The position numbers and the translations under genes are program-made. 64,000 bases of DNA from Lysobacter sp. M2-1 (GTDB lineage: Bacteria > Pseudomonadota > Gammaproteobacteria > Xanthomonadales > Xanthomonadaceae): assembly GCF_022662495.1 (NCBI RefSeq), contig NZ_JAKPBU010000001.1:806001-870000 (forward strand), in the 5' to 3' direction. Positions 54,635 through 63,831 of this stretch are shown piece by piece. The number at the start of each line of letters is the position of its first letter. The stretch's first letter is position 1. The notes beneath the pieces were generated by a model, which searched no databases, was not told the origin of the DNA, and saw nothing but the letters and a program-made list of their open reading frames with translations.

Positions 54635-55153
54635 TTATGCCGAATCGCGCAGCAGCAGCTGCCAGTACGCGACGTCGACCCACTGCCCGAACTTGTATCC
54701 GGTTTCGCGGAAATGCGCGACCTGTTCGAAGCCGAGCGCCGCGTGCAGGGCCACGCTCGCCGGATTGGGCAATGCCGCGCCGCCAATCACCGCATGCACA
54801 TCGAGCCCGCGCAATTCGGCGATCAGGCCTGCGTAAAGCGCGCGCCCGACCCCGCGACCGACGACGTCCGGCGCCAGGTAGATCGACGATTCGACGCTGT
54901 GCCGGTAGGCGGCCCGCGCGCGCCACTGGCTCGCATAGGCATAGCCGACCACCGCATTGTCCGATTCCGCCACCAGCCATGGCAGTCCCTGCGCGTTGAT
55001 CTCGGCGACACGCGCCGCCATCTCCTCGACCGGCACCGGGTCGAGTTCGAAGGTGATCACCGTGTCGGCGACGTAATGGTTGTAGATGGCCGCGATGCGC
55101 GCGGCGTCTTCGGTGCCGGCGCGCCGCAGTTGCAGCGGCGTCAGGGAATTCAT
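54635..55153 (-). CDS. GNAT N-acetyltransferase, phosphinothricin-acetyltransferase-like
   Basis: 172 residues. LRRAGTEDAARIAAIYNHYVADTVITFE at the start (shown cut to blocks: AAIYNHYV, TVITFEL) and SSIYLAPDVVGRGVGRAL near 95-112 with the Gly-rich acetyl-CoA loop match the Pat/Bar-like group, which acetylates small amines or methionine sulfoximine analogues. The actual substrate is unknown. ATG at 55153; the frame upstream runs through the amtB terminator and is not coding. Likely co-transcribed with the amidase gene. Confidence 0.86.
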   Translation of the reverse strand: MNSLTPLQLRRAGTEDAARIAAIYNHYVADTVITFELDPVPVEEMAARVAEINAQGLPWLVAESDNAVVGYAYASQWRARAAYRHSVESSIYLAPDVVGRGVGRALYAGLIAELRGLDVHAVIGGAALPNPASVALHAALGFEQVAHFRETGYKFGQWVDVAYWQLLLRDSA

Positions 55154-55169
55154 CGGACAGGCCTTCGGT

Positions 55170-55209
55170 AAAAAAGGACGCCGACGCGCATGCGAACATG
55201 CGCGCCGGC
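55170..55209 (-). terminator. Intrinsic terminator of amtB
   Basis: On the minus strand GCCGGCGCGCATG-TTCG-CATGCGCGTCGGC, a 13-base stem with one mismatch and a TTCG tetraloop, followed after four bases by six T (complement of 55170-55175). It ends the glnK-amtB transcript 52 bases after the amtB stop. Confidence 0.92.
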
Positions 55210-55260
55210 ATCTGGCATCGCGCGGCGGACGTGGGGAGGGACAGCACCCGCCGCGGCGCC

Positions 55261-56802
55261 TCAAGCTTCGTATGCAGTTTCTCCGTGCGAAGTGATGTCC
55301 AGTCCTTCCCGTTCGGCATCCTCGGCAACGCGCAGGCCGACGGTGTACTTGACGATCAGGAACGCGATCAGCGCTACCACGCCCGACAGCACCAGCGTGA
55401 CCAGCACGCCCTGCGCCTGGATCCAGACCTGGCTGGCGATGCTGTAGTCGGGCAGCGCGGTCTCGGTGACGTAGTCCCAGATCCCTGCGCCGCCCAGCGA
55501 GGGCGCGGCGAATACGCCGGTCAGCAGTGCGCCGGTGATGCCGCCGATTCCGTGTACGCCGAACACATCCAGGCTGTCATCCGCGCGCAGCAGCTTCTTC
55601 AGGCCGCTCACGCCCCACAGGCACAGCACGCCGGCGATCGCGCCGATCGCGAGCGCGCCGTTGAGCCCGACGAAGCCCGCTGCCGGGGTGATCGCCACCA
55701 AGCCGGCCACCGCGCCGGAAGCCGCCCCCAGCAACGAAGGCTTGCCCTTGATCAGCCACTCGGCCACGGTCCAGGCCACCACCGCCGCCGCCGTAGCGAG
55801 GAAGGTATTGACGAAGGCGATCGCCGCCACGCCGCCGGCTTCGAGCGCCGAGCCTGCGTTGAAGCCGAACCAGCCGACCCACAGGATCGAGGCGCCGACC
55901 ATGGTCAGGGTCAGGTTGTGCGGCTTGATCGCCTCACGCCCGTAGCCGGTGCGCTTGCCGATCACATACGCACCCACCAGGCCGGCGATCGCCGCATTGA
56001 TGTGCACCACCGTGCCACCGGCGAAATCCAGCGCGCCCTTGGCGAACAGGAATCCGGATTTTGCGAGCACGCCGTCGACCGCGTCGGTATCGGTGAACGC
56101 ATCCGGGCCGGGGAAGAACCAGACCATGTGCGCCATCGGCAGGTAGGCGAAGGTGAACCACAGCACCGTGAACAGCAGGACCCCGGCGAACTTCACGCGC
56201 TCGGCGAACGCGCCCAGGATCAGCGCGCAGGTGATGCATGCAAATGCGCCCTGGAACACGAAGAACGCCAGCTCCGGGATGTACACGCCCTTGGTGAACG
56301 TGGCACCGATGGAGGCGGCGTCGAGTCCGTTGGCGAACAGGCGATCGGTGCCGCCGATGAAGGCGCTGCCTTCGGTGAAGGCGAAGCTGTATCCATACAG
56401 CGCCCACAGCACCGCCACCAGCGAGAACACCACCAGGTTCTGGATCAGGATCGACAGCACGTTCTTCGAGCGCACCAGGCCGCCGTAGAACAGCGCCAGT
56501 CCCGGCAGGGTCATGAAGATCACCAGGGCCGTGGATACCAGTACCCAGACCGTGTCCGGTTTGCTGATGGCCGGCGCCGGCGCGGCTTCCTCCGCAGGCG
56601 CGGCGGCCGCAGCCTCCGCGGGCGCCGTTTCCGACGCGGACGGCGGCGCAGCGTCGGCCGGCGCTTCCGCCACTGGAGTTGCGGGCGTTTCCGTCGCCGG
56701 ATCCTGGGCCAGAGCCTGGCCTGTCAGCATCAAGCCGCACAGCGCCGCCAAGCAGAGCGCGTGTACGCGGGTACGCCACCCGGAAAGCAATCGCGTGTTC
56801 AT
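55261..56802 (-). CDS. amtB: Ammonium transporter AmtB
   Basis: 513 residues, longer than E. coli AmtB (428). A signal peptide (LCLAALCGLMLTGQALA) is followed by about 50 residues rich in Pro, Ala and Glu (about 34-80), then eleven membrane helices of the Amt fold. DFAGGTVVHINAAIAGL and FGFNAGSAL contain the channel-lining residues; the FGVHGIGGITG block holds the second channel His. The Pro/Ala-rich periplasmic head is unusual. glnK precedes it by 19 bases, the standard glnK-amtB order, so GlnK should gate it. Confidence 0.96.
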   Translation of the reverse strand: MNTRLLSGWRTRVHALCLAALCGLMLTGQALAQDPATETPATPVAEAPADAAPPSASETAPAEAAAAAPAEEAAPAPAISKPDTVWVLVSTALVIFMTLPGLALFYGGLVRSKNVLSILIQNLVVFSLVAVLWALYGYSFAFTEGSAFIGGTDRLFANGLDAASIGATFTKGVYIPELAFFVFQGAFACITCALILGAFAERVKFAGVLLFTVLWFTFAYLPMAHMVWFFPGPDAFTDTDAVDGVLAKSGFLFAKGALDFAGGTVVHINAAIAGLVGAYVIGKRTGYGREAIKPHNLTLTMVGASILWVGWFGFNAGSALEAGGVAAIAFVNTFLATAAAVVAWTVAEWLIKGKPSLLGAASGAVAGLVAITPAAGFVGLNGALAIGAIAGVLCLWGVSGLKKLLRADDSLDVFGVHGIGGITGALLTGVFAAPSLGGAGIWDYVTETALPDYSIASQVWIQAQGVLVTLVLSGVVALIAFLIVKYTVGLRVAEDAEREGLDITSHGETAYEA

Positions 56803-56821
56803 GGGGACCTCCGAGGACGGG

Positions 56822-57950
<1,129 letters not shown>

Positions 57951-58186
57951 GATGGGCTCCACTGCAAGGGAAGCCCTCCCCGGATGTTGCGTGTTGTTGC
58001 GTGCGGGCACTCTGTCGGCGCCCTGCACGTACTGCCTGCTCCTGTCGTGGATCGTTCCGATCCGTGGGCCCGATATCGCCGGACCCCGTCCCTGCCTTCG
58101 TGCGAATCCTGCTTCGGTCGAGCGGGGCTTGCCCCGCCCGACCAGGCCGGGCCGCGACGGAACACCCTCCGCCGCGACCGTACTGA

Positions 58187-58465
58187 TCAAATCGCGTAAT
58201 ACATCTGGTTTTCGAGCTGCGGCGCGCCGGACATCCGCCCTTCCGAAGCTGCAGCAACTCGCATCCGGTCCTCCATCAGATGGTGTAGTACATCTGGTAT
58301 TCGAGCGGGTGCGGAGTGGGCGTTTGCGCGGCACTGCCGCGCGCCCGCTCCGAACGCCCGCCGCGCTGCGGCGGGCCGGACATCCGCCAGCCCGAAGCCT
58401 GCGACCTTGGTGTCCTCATGCAGCATCAGATGGTGTAGTACATCTGGTATTCCAGCGGATGCGTC
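58187..58465 (-). repeat. Two echoes of the glnA 3' end downstream of glnA
   Basis: The glnA end encodes [11 protein letters not shown]-stop at 58426. A second copy encoding [13 protein letters not shown]-stop ends at 58276, and a third, degenerate copy encoding LENQMYYAI-stop ends at 58187. The spacer is repeated too: GCCGGACATCCGCC occurs at 58375 and 58226, 50-51 bases before the respective stop, so the repeat unit is about 90 bases. These fill most of the 475-base gap between glnA and the TorF-like gene; the rest (57951-58186) shows nothing clear. Confidence 0.85.
58356..58376. other. Perfect GC hairpin in the glnA 3' region
   Basis: GCCCGCCGC-GCT-GCGGCGGGC, a perfect 9-base stem with a 3-base loop, 50 bases after the glnA stop on the minus strand. 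No T-run follows, so it is an RNA-stabilising or REP-like hairpin rather than a clear terminator. Confidence 0.5.
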
Positions 58466-59835
58466 GCCGCGCGGAAGCGGGTGACCTCCTGCATCTTCAA
58501 CGCGATGTAGCCGTCGATGAAGTCGTCGCTGAACACGCCGCCGGCCTTGAGGAACTCGCGATCCTTGTCCAGCGCCTCCAGTGCCTGGTCGAGCGAGTGG
58601 CACACGGTCGGGATGTTCTTCTCTTCCTCCGGCGGCAGGTCGTACAGGTCCTTGTCGCTGGGGCCGCCCGGATCGATCTGGTTCTTGATGCCGTCCAGTC
58701 CGGCCATCAGCAGCGCGGCGAAGGTCAGGTAGCCGGAGTTCATCGGATCGGGGAAGCGGATCTCGATGCGGCGCGCCTTCGGGTTGGCAACGTACGGAAT
58801 GCGGCACGACGCCGAACGGTTGCGCGCCGAATAGGCGAGCATGACCGGCGCCTCGAAGCCCGGCACCAGGCGCTTGTAGGAATTGGTGGTCGAGTTGGCG
58901 AACGCGTTGATCGCACGCGCGTGCTTGAAGATGCCGCCGATGTACCACAGCGCGGTCTGCGACAGGCCGCCATAGCCGTCGCCGCTGAACAGGTTCTGCC
59001 CGCCCTTGGCCAGCGACTGGTGCACGTGCATGCCGCTGCCGTTGTCGCCGACGATCGGCTTGGGCATGAAGGTCGCGGTCTTGCCGTTGCGGTGGGCGAC
59101 GTTCTTGATGATGTACTTCATGGTCAGCAGTTCGTCGCCCTTCTGCACCAGGGTGTTGAACTTGGTGCCGATCTCGCACTGGCCGGCGTTGGCGACCTCG
59201 TGGTGGTGCACTTCGACCTCGATGCCGACCTGCTCGAGCGTCTTGCACATCTCAGCGCGCAGGTCGTGCAGCGAATCCAGCGGCGCGACCGGGAAATAGC
59301 CGCCCTTGATCATCGGCCGGTAGCCGGTGTTGCCGCCTTCGTACTCGCGTCCGGAGTTCCAGTGCGCTTCCTCCGAGTCGATGTGGAAGAAGGTGTGCCC
59401 CATGTCGTTGGCGAAGCGGACGGCATCGAAGATGAAGAATTCCGGCTCCGGGCCGAAGAAGGCCTGGTCGGCGATGCCGCTGGACTTGAGATGCGCCTCG
59501 GCGCGCTTGGCCACGCCGCGCGGATCGCGCGAATAGGCCTGCATCGTGGCCGGATCCAGGATGTCGCAGGTCAGGATCAGGGTCGGATCGGCGGTGAACG
59601 GGTCGATGAACGCGGTGCCCGGATCGGGCAGCAGCACCATGTCCGACTCGTTGATGCCCTTCCAGCCGCTGATCGACGAACCGTCGAACATCTTGCCGTC
59701 CTCGAACAGCCCGGGCTCGACGATCGACTTGGGAAAGGTGACGTGATGCTGCACGCCACGCATATCGGCGAAGCGCAGGTCGACGAATTCGACCTTGTGG
59801 TCCTTGATCAGCTTTTCGACGTGTTCGATGGACAT
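58426..59835 (-). CDS. glnA: Glutamine synthetase type I
   Basis: 469 residues, identical in length to E. coli GlnA. Active-site blocks: [42 protein letters not shown], the [13 protein letters not shown] ammonia/metal site, and NRSASCRIP. The adenylylation Tyr is near 397 in [11 protein letters not shown], so GlnE control is expected. The ATG at 59835 ([19 protein letters not shown]) is the conserved start. It is transcribed from a sigma-54 promoter with upstream NtrC sites. In enterics ntrBC follows glnA; here other genes and a separate ntrBC unit intervene. Confidence 0.97.
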   Translation of the reverse strand: MSIEHVEKLIKDHKVEFVDLRFADMRGVQHHVTFPKSIVEPGLFEDGKMFDGSSISGWKGINESDMVLLPDPGTAFIDPFTADPTLILTCDILDPATMQAYSRDPRGVAKRAEAHLKSSGIADQAFFGPEPEFFIFDAVRFANDMGHTFFHIDSEEAHWNSGREYEGGNTGYRPMIKGGYFPVAPLDSLHDLRAEMCKTLEQVGIEVEVHHHEVANAGQCEIGTKFNTLVQKGDELLTMKYIIKNVAHRNGKTATFMPKPIVGDNGSGMHVHQSLAKGGQNLFSGDGYGGLSQTALWYIGGIFKHARAINAFANSTTNSYKRLVPGFEAPVMLAYSARNRSASCRIPYVANPKARRIEIRFPDPMNSGYLTFAALLMAGLDGIKNQIDPGGPSDKDLYDLPPEEEKNIPTVCHSLDQALEALDKDREFLKAGGVFSDDFIDGYIALKMQEVTRFRAATHPLEYQMYYTI

Positions 59836-59876
59836 CGGGGTGGTTCCGTGATGATGGGCAGGGTTGCGGGGTATCC

Positions 59877-59892
59877 AGCAAGGGGTGTGCCA
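59877..59892 (-). promoter_or_regulatory. Sigma-54 promoter of glnA
   Basis: On the minus strand TGGCACA (59892-59886), four bases, TTGCT (59881-59877): one base off the full consensus TGGCACG-N4-TTGCW. The predicted transcription start is 59866, about 31 bases before the glnA ATG. Confidence 0.88.
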
Positions 59893-59953
59893 ACCCGGAA
59901 CGCACGCCAACTAGTTGATTTTCATGCAATGTTGCGAGCAGGTATCGCCTGTA

Positions 59954-60002
59954 TGCACCAAGATGGACGTGCTCGATTTAGCGTTTGCACTGGTATGGTG
60001 CA
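59954..60002. promoter_or_regulatory. Two NtrC enhancer sites for glnA
   Basis: The distal site TGCACT-GGTAT-GGTGCA (59986-60002) differs from TGCACC-N5-GGTGCA at one base. The proximal TGCACC-AAGAT-GGACGT (59954-59970) has one perfect half. Their centres are about 128 and 96 bases upstream of the predicted start and 32 bases apart, the same spacing as the E. coli glnA enhancers at -140 and -108. Confidence 0.8.
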
Positions 60003-60122
60003 TAAGTCCGCGCCGCCCGCCCTCCGTGCAGCGCCCTTGCCGATCGGCACCCGAGCAGGGCCAGGGCCGGCTTCCGGTACCCTGCCTCGTTTTTACCCGT
60101 CCCCCGACCAGACCTCCGGCCC

Positions 60123-60977
60123 ATGACCGATCTGCTCGCCGCGCTGCTGCTCGGCATCATCGAAGGCATCACCGAATTCCTGCCCATTTCCAGCACCGGG
60201 CATCTGCTGATCGCCGAGCGCTGGCTGGGCCACCGCAGCGACCTGTTCAACATCTCGATCCAGGCCGGGGCGATCCTGGCGGTGGTCCTGATCTACCGGC
60301 AACGCCTGTGGGATCTGGCGATGGGCTTCATCGGCCGCGGCGCACCAGCCGGTCACGATCCGGCCGGTCTTGCGCTGACGCCGGCGCAAGCGCGCGATTA
60401 CGCGTTCAAGCTGCTGGTCGCCTTCGCGGTAACGGCGATCGGCGGACTGCTGGTCAAGGCGCTGGGATGGGAGCTGCCGGAACGGATCACGCCAATCGCC
60501 TGGGCCCTGATCCTCGGTGGCGTGTGGATGATCGCAGCCGAGCAGCTGGCGGCCAGACGCGCGGCGGCCCTGGGCGAACGCGTGCAGATCTCCTGGCTGG
60601 CCGCGATCCTGGTCGGGATCGCGCAGGTGGTGGCCGGTGTGTTTCCCGGCACCTCGCGCTCGGGCGCCACGATCTTCGTCGCGCTGCTTGCAGGCACGAC
60701 CAATCGCGCGGCCGCCACCGAGTTCGCCTTTCTGGTCGGCATTCCGACCATGTTCGCCGCCACCGCCTACGAGCTGCTCGACGTGATCGGGAGCGGCGCG
60801 GCCGCGCACGAGGACTGGAGCGCATTGGCGATCGCGTTCACAGCCTCGGCGATCACCGCCTTCGTCGCGGTGAAGTGGCTGCTGCGCTACATCCAGAGCC
60901 ACCGCTTCACGCTGTTCGCGGTGTATCGCTTCGTGATCGGTGCGGCGCTGCTGCTGCTCATTCCCAACGGCGCGTGA
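60123..60977 (+). CDS. uppP: Undecaprenyl-diphosphatase
   Basis: 284 residues, polytopic (about eight spans). EGITEFLPISSTGHL at 14-28 and PGTSRSGATIF near 178-188 are the two catalytic blocks of the BacA/UppP family. It dephosphorylates undecaprenyl diphosphate in the inner membrane to recycle the lipid carrier for cell-wall synthesis, and gives bacitracin resistance when abundant. It diverges from glnA; the NtrC enhancer lies 121-169 bases upstream of its start. Confidence 0.96.
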   Translation: MTDLLAALLLGIIEGITEFLPISSTGHLLIAERWLGHRSDLFNISIQAGAILAVVLIYRQRLWDLAMGFIGRGAPAGHDPAGLALTPAQARDYAFKLLVAFAVTAIGGLLVKALGWELPERITPIAWALILGGVWMIAAEQLAARRAAALGERVQISWLAAILVGIAQVVAGVFPGTSRSGATIFVALLAGTTNRAAATEFAFLVGIPTMFAATAYELLDVIGSGAAAHEDWSALAIAFTASAITAFVAVKWLLRYIQSHRFTLFAVYRFVIGAALLLLIPNGA

Positions 60978-60998
60978 CGGTTGGTTTCGCGCATCGCG

Positions 60999-61367
60999 CT
61001 AGCGCAGCCACCACCACCACACGCCCAGGCCCAGCAGCAGTACCCACAGCAGCACGATCGCGGCCGCCGCCATGCGGCTGGTGGGCAGCTGCGCGGCGCG
61101 TTCGGCCCGCGCGCGGGCGCGTTCGACGATCTCGGGCGGCGTGAGCCGGATCAGCAGGGCGATGGCCAGCGGGATCAGGACCAGATCGTCGAGCAGGCCC
61201 AGCACCGGAATGAAGTCCGGGATCAGGTCGATCGGGCTGAACGCGTAGGCAGCGACCGCCAGCGCGAGCACGCGCTGTGGCCACGGCAGCGCCGGATCGC
61301 GCGCGGCGAACCACACCGTCAGCGCCTGCCGCTTCAGCGCGCGGGCACGGGCGCGCCAGTGGCTAAT
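60999..61367 (-). CDS. DUF1232 (YkvA-like) membrane protein
   Basis: About 122 residues. The AYAFSPIDLIPDFIPVLGLLDDLVLIPLA region (blocks AYAFSPIDLIPD and PVLGLLDDLVLIP) is diagnostic of DUF1232, and a C-terminal membrane span ends in WWWWLR. Function unknown. There is no ATG, GTG or TTG at the expected position. The best candidate is ATT at 61367, overlapping the upstream PEBP gene's stop codon; a start inside that gene, giving a longer protein, is the alternative. Confidence 0.7.
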   Translation of the reverse strand: MSHWRARARALKRQALTVWFAARDPALPWPQRVLALAVAAYAFSPIDLIPDFIPVLGLLDDLVLIPLAIALLIRLTPPEIVERARARAERAAQLPTSRMAAAAIVLLWVLLLGLGVWWWWLR

Positions 61368-61971
61368 GGGGCAGATGCAGCGAATAGGTGCCGTAGGTCG
61401 ATGCCTCGCCCAGCACGTGACCGTGCATGGCGCGGAACACGTCCGCAGCCGTGAACCGGTCCGCAACGTCGAGCCGCTCCACGTCCAGCGCGAACACGCG
61501 GAAGAAATACCGGTGTTCGCGCAGGTCGTTGGGCGGTGGGTACGGACCGTCGTAACCGAAGTAGTCGCCCGCCATGTCGGCATCGCCGGCGAACCATCCG
61601 GTGTAGTCGTTCAGGCCCTGGCGTGCGCCGGCCGGGCCGTGCGGCGCGGCCTTGCCCCTCTTGTCGATGCCGTCGCTGCAGCTGCCCGCGTGGATCTCGC
61701 GTACGTCGCCTGGAATGTCGACCATCGCCCAGTGCACGAAGTCTCCGCGCGGATGTGCGACCGGGATTTCCACACCCGCCTGGCCCACCAGGGCGGCGTC
61801 GGTAGGCGCATCGGTATCGATGCACAGCAGCGCGAACGAACGCGTGCCCTCGGGTACGTCGTTCCATGCGAGCTGCGGATTGCGGTTGCCGCCGAAGCCG
61901 TCCTGCGCGCCCATGGCGAACTCGGGCGGGATGCGGTGGCCGTGTTCGAAGCTGTCGCTGCGGATCTTCAT
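61363..61971 (-). CDS. YbhB/YbcL family PEBP protein
   Basis: 202 residues of the phosphatidylethanolamine-binding (Raf kinase inhibitor-like) family. GGNRNPQLAWNDVPEGTRSFAL (blocks GGNRNPQLAW, PEGTRSFAL), DTDAPTD near 63 and DFVHWAMVDIPGD near 88 line the anion-binding pocket; YFGYDGPYPPPND and HRYFFRVFALD close the fold. No signal peptide. The ligand in bacteria is uncertain. Downstream DUF1232 overlaps its stop. Confidence 0.9.
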   Translation of the reverse strand: MKIRSDSFEHGHRIPPEFAMGAQDGFGGNRNPQLAWNDVPEGTRSFALLCIDTDAPTDAALVGQAGVEIPVAHPRGDFVHWAMVDIPGDVREIHAGSCSDGIDKRGKAAPHGPAGARQGLNDYTGWFAGDADMAGDYFGYDGPYPPPNDLREHRYFFRVFALDVERLDVADRFTAADVFRAMHGHVLGEASTYGTYSLHLPH

Positions 61972-62015
61972 TGTCTGCTCCTGTGCCGGCGAGTATCGCC
62001 TAGGGCCTGTTAACC

Positions 62016-63017
62016 CTAGACCTGCGTCAACGCCTGTGACAGGCGATCGCTCACCCAGCCTTCGGCGAATCCGTCCAGGCGCGCGTTCTGCAGAAAGCCG
62101 CAATGTCCGCCCCATCGCGCGATATCCAGGTGCGCGGTGGCGGGCAGGCGCAGGGCGCGGAATTCGGCCACCGGGATCACCGGATCGTCCTCGGCCATGA
62201 GGATGTCGGCCGGCACGGTCAGCGCGGACAGCCGTTCGCCGGCGATGGAATAGCCTTCGAAGTAGCGGTCCAGGGTGCCGAAGTCCGTATGCCGCTCCAC
62301 CATCCAGGTGGTCAGCTCGCGCATGCCCAGCTTCAGAGTGGCATCGTCGAAATCGTGGTACTGCGGAAACAGTGCGCGTTTGCGCACCAGTGAAGCGCGC
62401 CACTTGCGTTCGAAATAGCGCAGGTACAACCACAGGCCGCGTTCCATCTGTTCCATCGTCAGGGCCGGATCGAGCACCGGGCACACTGCGGCAACGCGCG
62501 CCAGCGGCAACCCGGCTGCAGGCGCGCGCAGGGCGACGCGCAGGATGAAGTTTCCGCCCAGCGAGTAGCCCGCACCCACCATCGGCAGGCCCGGCGCCAG
62601 GAAACGCCGCGCGATGTCGGCAGCGGCATGCACGACCTCATCGATCCGGTTGGAATGGAACAACGCCTCGTTGAGGTGGTGGCTGTCGCCGTGGTCGCGG
62701 AAATTGAGCCGAAACGTTGCGAAGCCTTTGGCCAGCAGCCTCGCCGCGGTGAGGCGCATGTAGCTGGATTCGGCGCTGCCCTCCCAGCCGTGCAGTAGCA
62801 GTGCCAGCCCGCGCGGCTCGACTCCGGGAACATGGCTGTAGAGTCCGTGCAGGCGCACACCGTCGCCGCCGTCCACCAGTTGCTCGACCGAGATCGCGCC
62901 ACTGCCCTGGATCGCCTTCGCCCCGCGTCGGCGGCGCAGCGGGCTGGAGCCCAGCACCGATTGCACGTGCGGACTGCGCAGCCAGTGCGGTGGTCGGTAG
63001 TCGGCTGCGCTGAGCAT
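62016..63017 (-). CDS. YheT-like alpha/beta hydrolase
   Basis: 333 residues. DYRPPHWLRSPHVQSVLGS at the start, LLLHGWEGSAESSYM (oxyanion), NFRDHGDSHHLNE, nucleophile Ser in GAGYSLGGNFILR near 147, Asp in AEDDPVIP near 275 and His in GGHCGFLQ near 303 form a complete triad of the YheT/ABHD1-3 group, possibly a lipase or esterase. I chose ATG 63017; a GTG at 63050 that overlaps the upstream gene's stop is an alternative. It forms a unit with the acyltransferase gene. Confidence 0.88.
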   Translation of the reverse strand: MLSAADYRPPHWLRSPHVQSVLGSSPLRRRRGAKAIQGSGAISVEQLVDGGDGVRLHGLYSHVPGVEPRGLALLLHGWEGSAESSYMRLTAARLLAKGFATFRLNFRDHGDSHHLNEALFHSNRIDEVVHAAADIARRFLAPGLPMVGAGYSLGGNFILRVALRAPAAGLPLARVAAVCPVLDPALTMEQMERGLWLYLRYFERKWRASLVRKRALFPQYHDFDDATLKLGMRELTTWMVERHTDFGTLDRYFEGYSIAGERLSALTVPADILMAEDDPVIPVAEFRALRLPATAHLDIARWGGHCGFLQNARLDGFAEGWVSDRLSQALTQV

Positions 63018-63042
63018 CTGCTGACGCCTCGGAAAGTCTCCG

Positions 63043-63831
63043 CTAGTCACGCGTGCCTTCGGTCATCGCCGCCACGATCCGCTCGCGCGCGAGTTCTGCG
63101 ATCCGCCGTCGCCCTTCGCCGCCATCGGAGGGGATGGGTTCCAGGAAGATCGCCTGCGCGTCGCGCATCGGCTCGCCGAGCAGGCGCAGGAAATTGGCGA
63201 AGAAGCTTTCGTTCGGCGCAAACGCGATGACGGTCTGCGCGCTGCCGTGCTCGCCGTAGCGCAGCGCCACCGGCTGCACCGGCACGCCGGCTTCCACCGC
63301 GGCCAGGAAGATGCGGGCGTGGAACGGGCCAACCGCGTGCCCATCGCGGGTGCGCCCTTCCGGAAAGACTCCGACCGAGCGCCCGGCGCGCAGCCGCGCC
63401 AGCATCTCGTGCAGCACCCCGCCCAGCGATTCGGTGCTGCCACGCTGGTGGAAGATGGTCTCGCCGCGCGTGGCCAGCCAACCCACGAACGGCCAGCCCG
63501 CGATCTCGCGCTTGGCCACGAATCCCATCATCCGCTGGCTGTGCAGGGCGACGATGTCGATCCAGCTGACATGGTTGGCGACGAAGACGGTTGCTCCCGG
63601 AAGCGGCGCGCCGACCCTGCGCATGCGCAGCCCGAACACGCGCATGAGCCCGGACTGCCAGGCCCGGATCAGTCGGTAATCCAGGCGCTCGCCGTCGCGC
63701 AGGCGGACGTGATGGATAGGCAGGGCAGTCGCCAGCAGGGTGAGCGGCAGGTCGATCAGCAGATGCCATACCAGCAAGGGCACGCGGTAGAGGTAGCGCA
63801 GCTGGCGCAGGGGATCGGAGGCCGGGTTCAC
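63043..63831 (-). CDS. 1-acyl-sn-glycerol-3-phosphate acyltransferase (PlsC-like)
   Basis: 262 residues from GTG at 63831. A membrane helix (VPLLVWHLLIDLPLTLLATALPI, about 18-40, blocks WHLLIDLPLTLLATAL) precedes the acyltransferase domain with VANHVSWID (HX4D) near 82-90 and FPEGRTRDG near 157. It transfers an acyl chain to lysophosphatidic acid or a related acceptor. It is 25 bases upstream of the YheT-like hydrolase gene on the same strand. The sequence beyond 63832 to the window end shows no gene I can support. Confidence 0.87.
   Translation of the reverse strand: MNPASDPLRQLRYLYRVPLLVWHLLIDLPLTLLATALPIHHVRLRDGERLDYRLIRAWQSGLMRVFGLRMRRVGAPLPGATVFVANHVSWIDIVALHSQRMMGFVAKREIAGWPFVGWLATRGETIFHQRGSTESLGGVLHEMLARLRAGRSVGVFPEGRTRDGHAVGPFHARIFLAAVEAGVPVQPVALRYGEHGSAQTVIAFAPNESFFANFLRLLGEPMRDAQAIFLEPIPSDGGEGRRRIAELARERIVAAMTEGTRD

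Noticed and set aside
57951-57985. Sigma-54-like sequence (TTGCA with GG upstream) before the TorF-like gene
   Set aside because: The GG-GC spacing is one base short and the start of transcription would fall on the ATG.
58024-58040. NtrC-like half-site TGCAC upstream of the TorF-like gene
   Set aside because: The second half matches at only three of five bases; too weak to list as a site.
62000-62019. Small inverted repeat CTAGGG-N8-CCCTAG at the YheT-like stop
   Set aside because: Short stem, no T-run; may be a chance palindrome or a fragment of a dispersed repeat.
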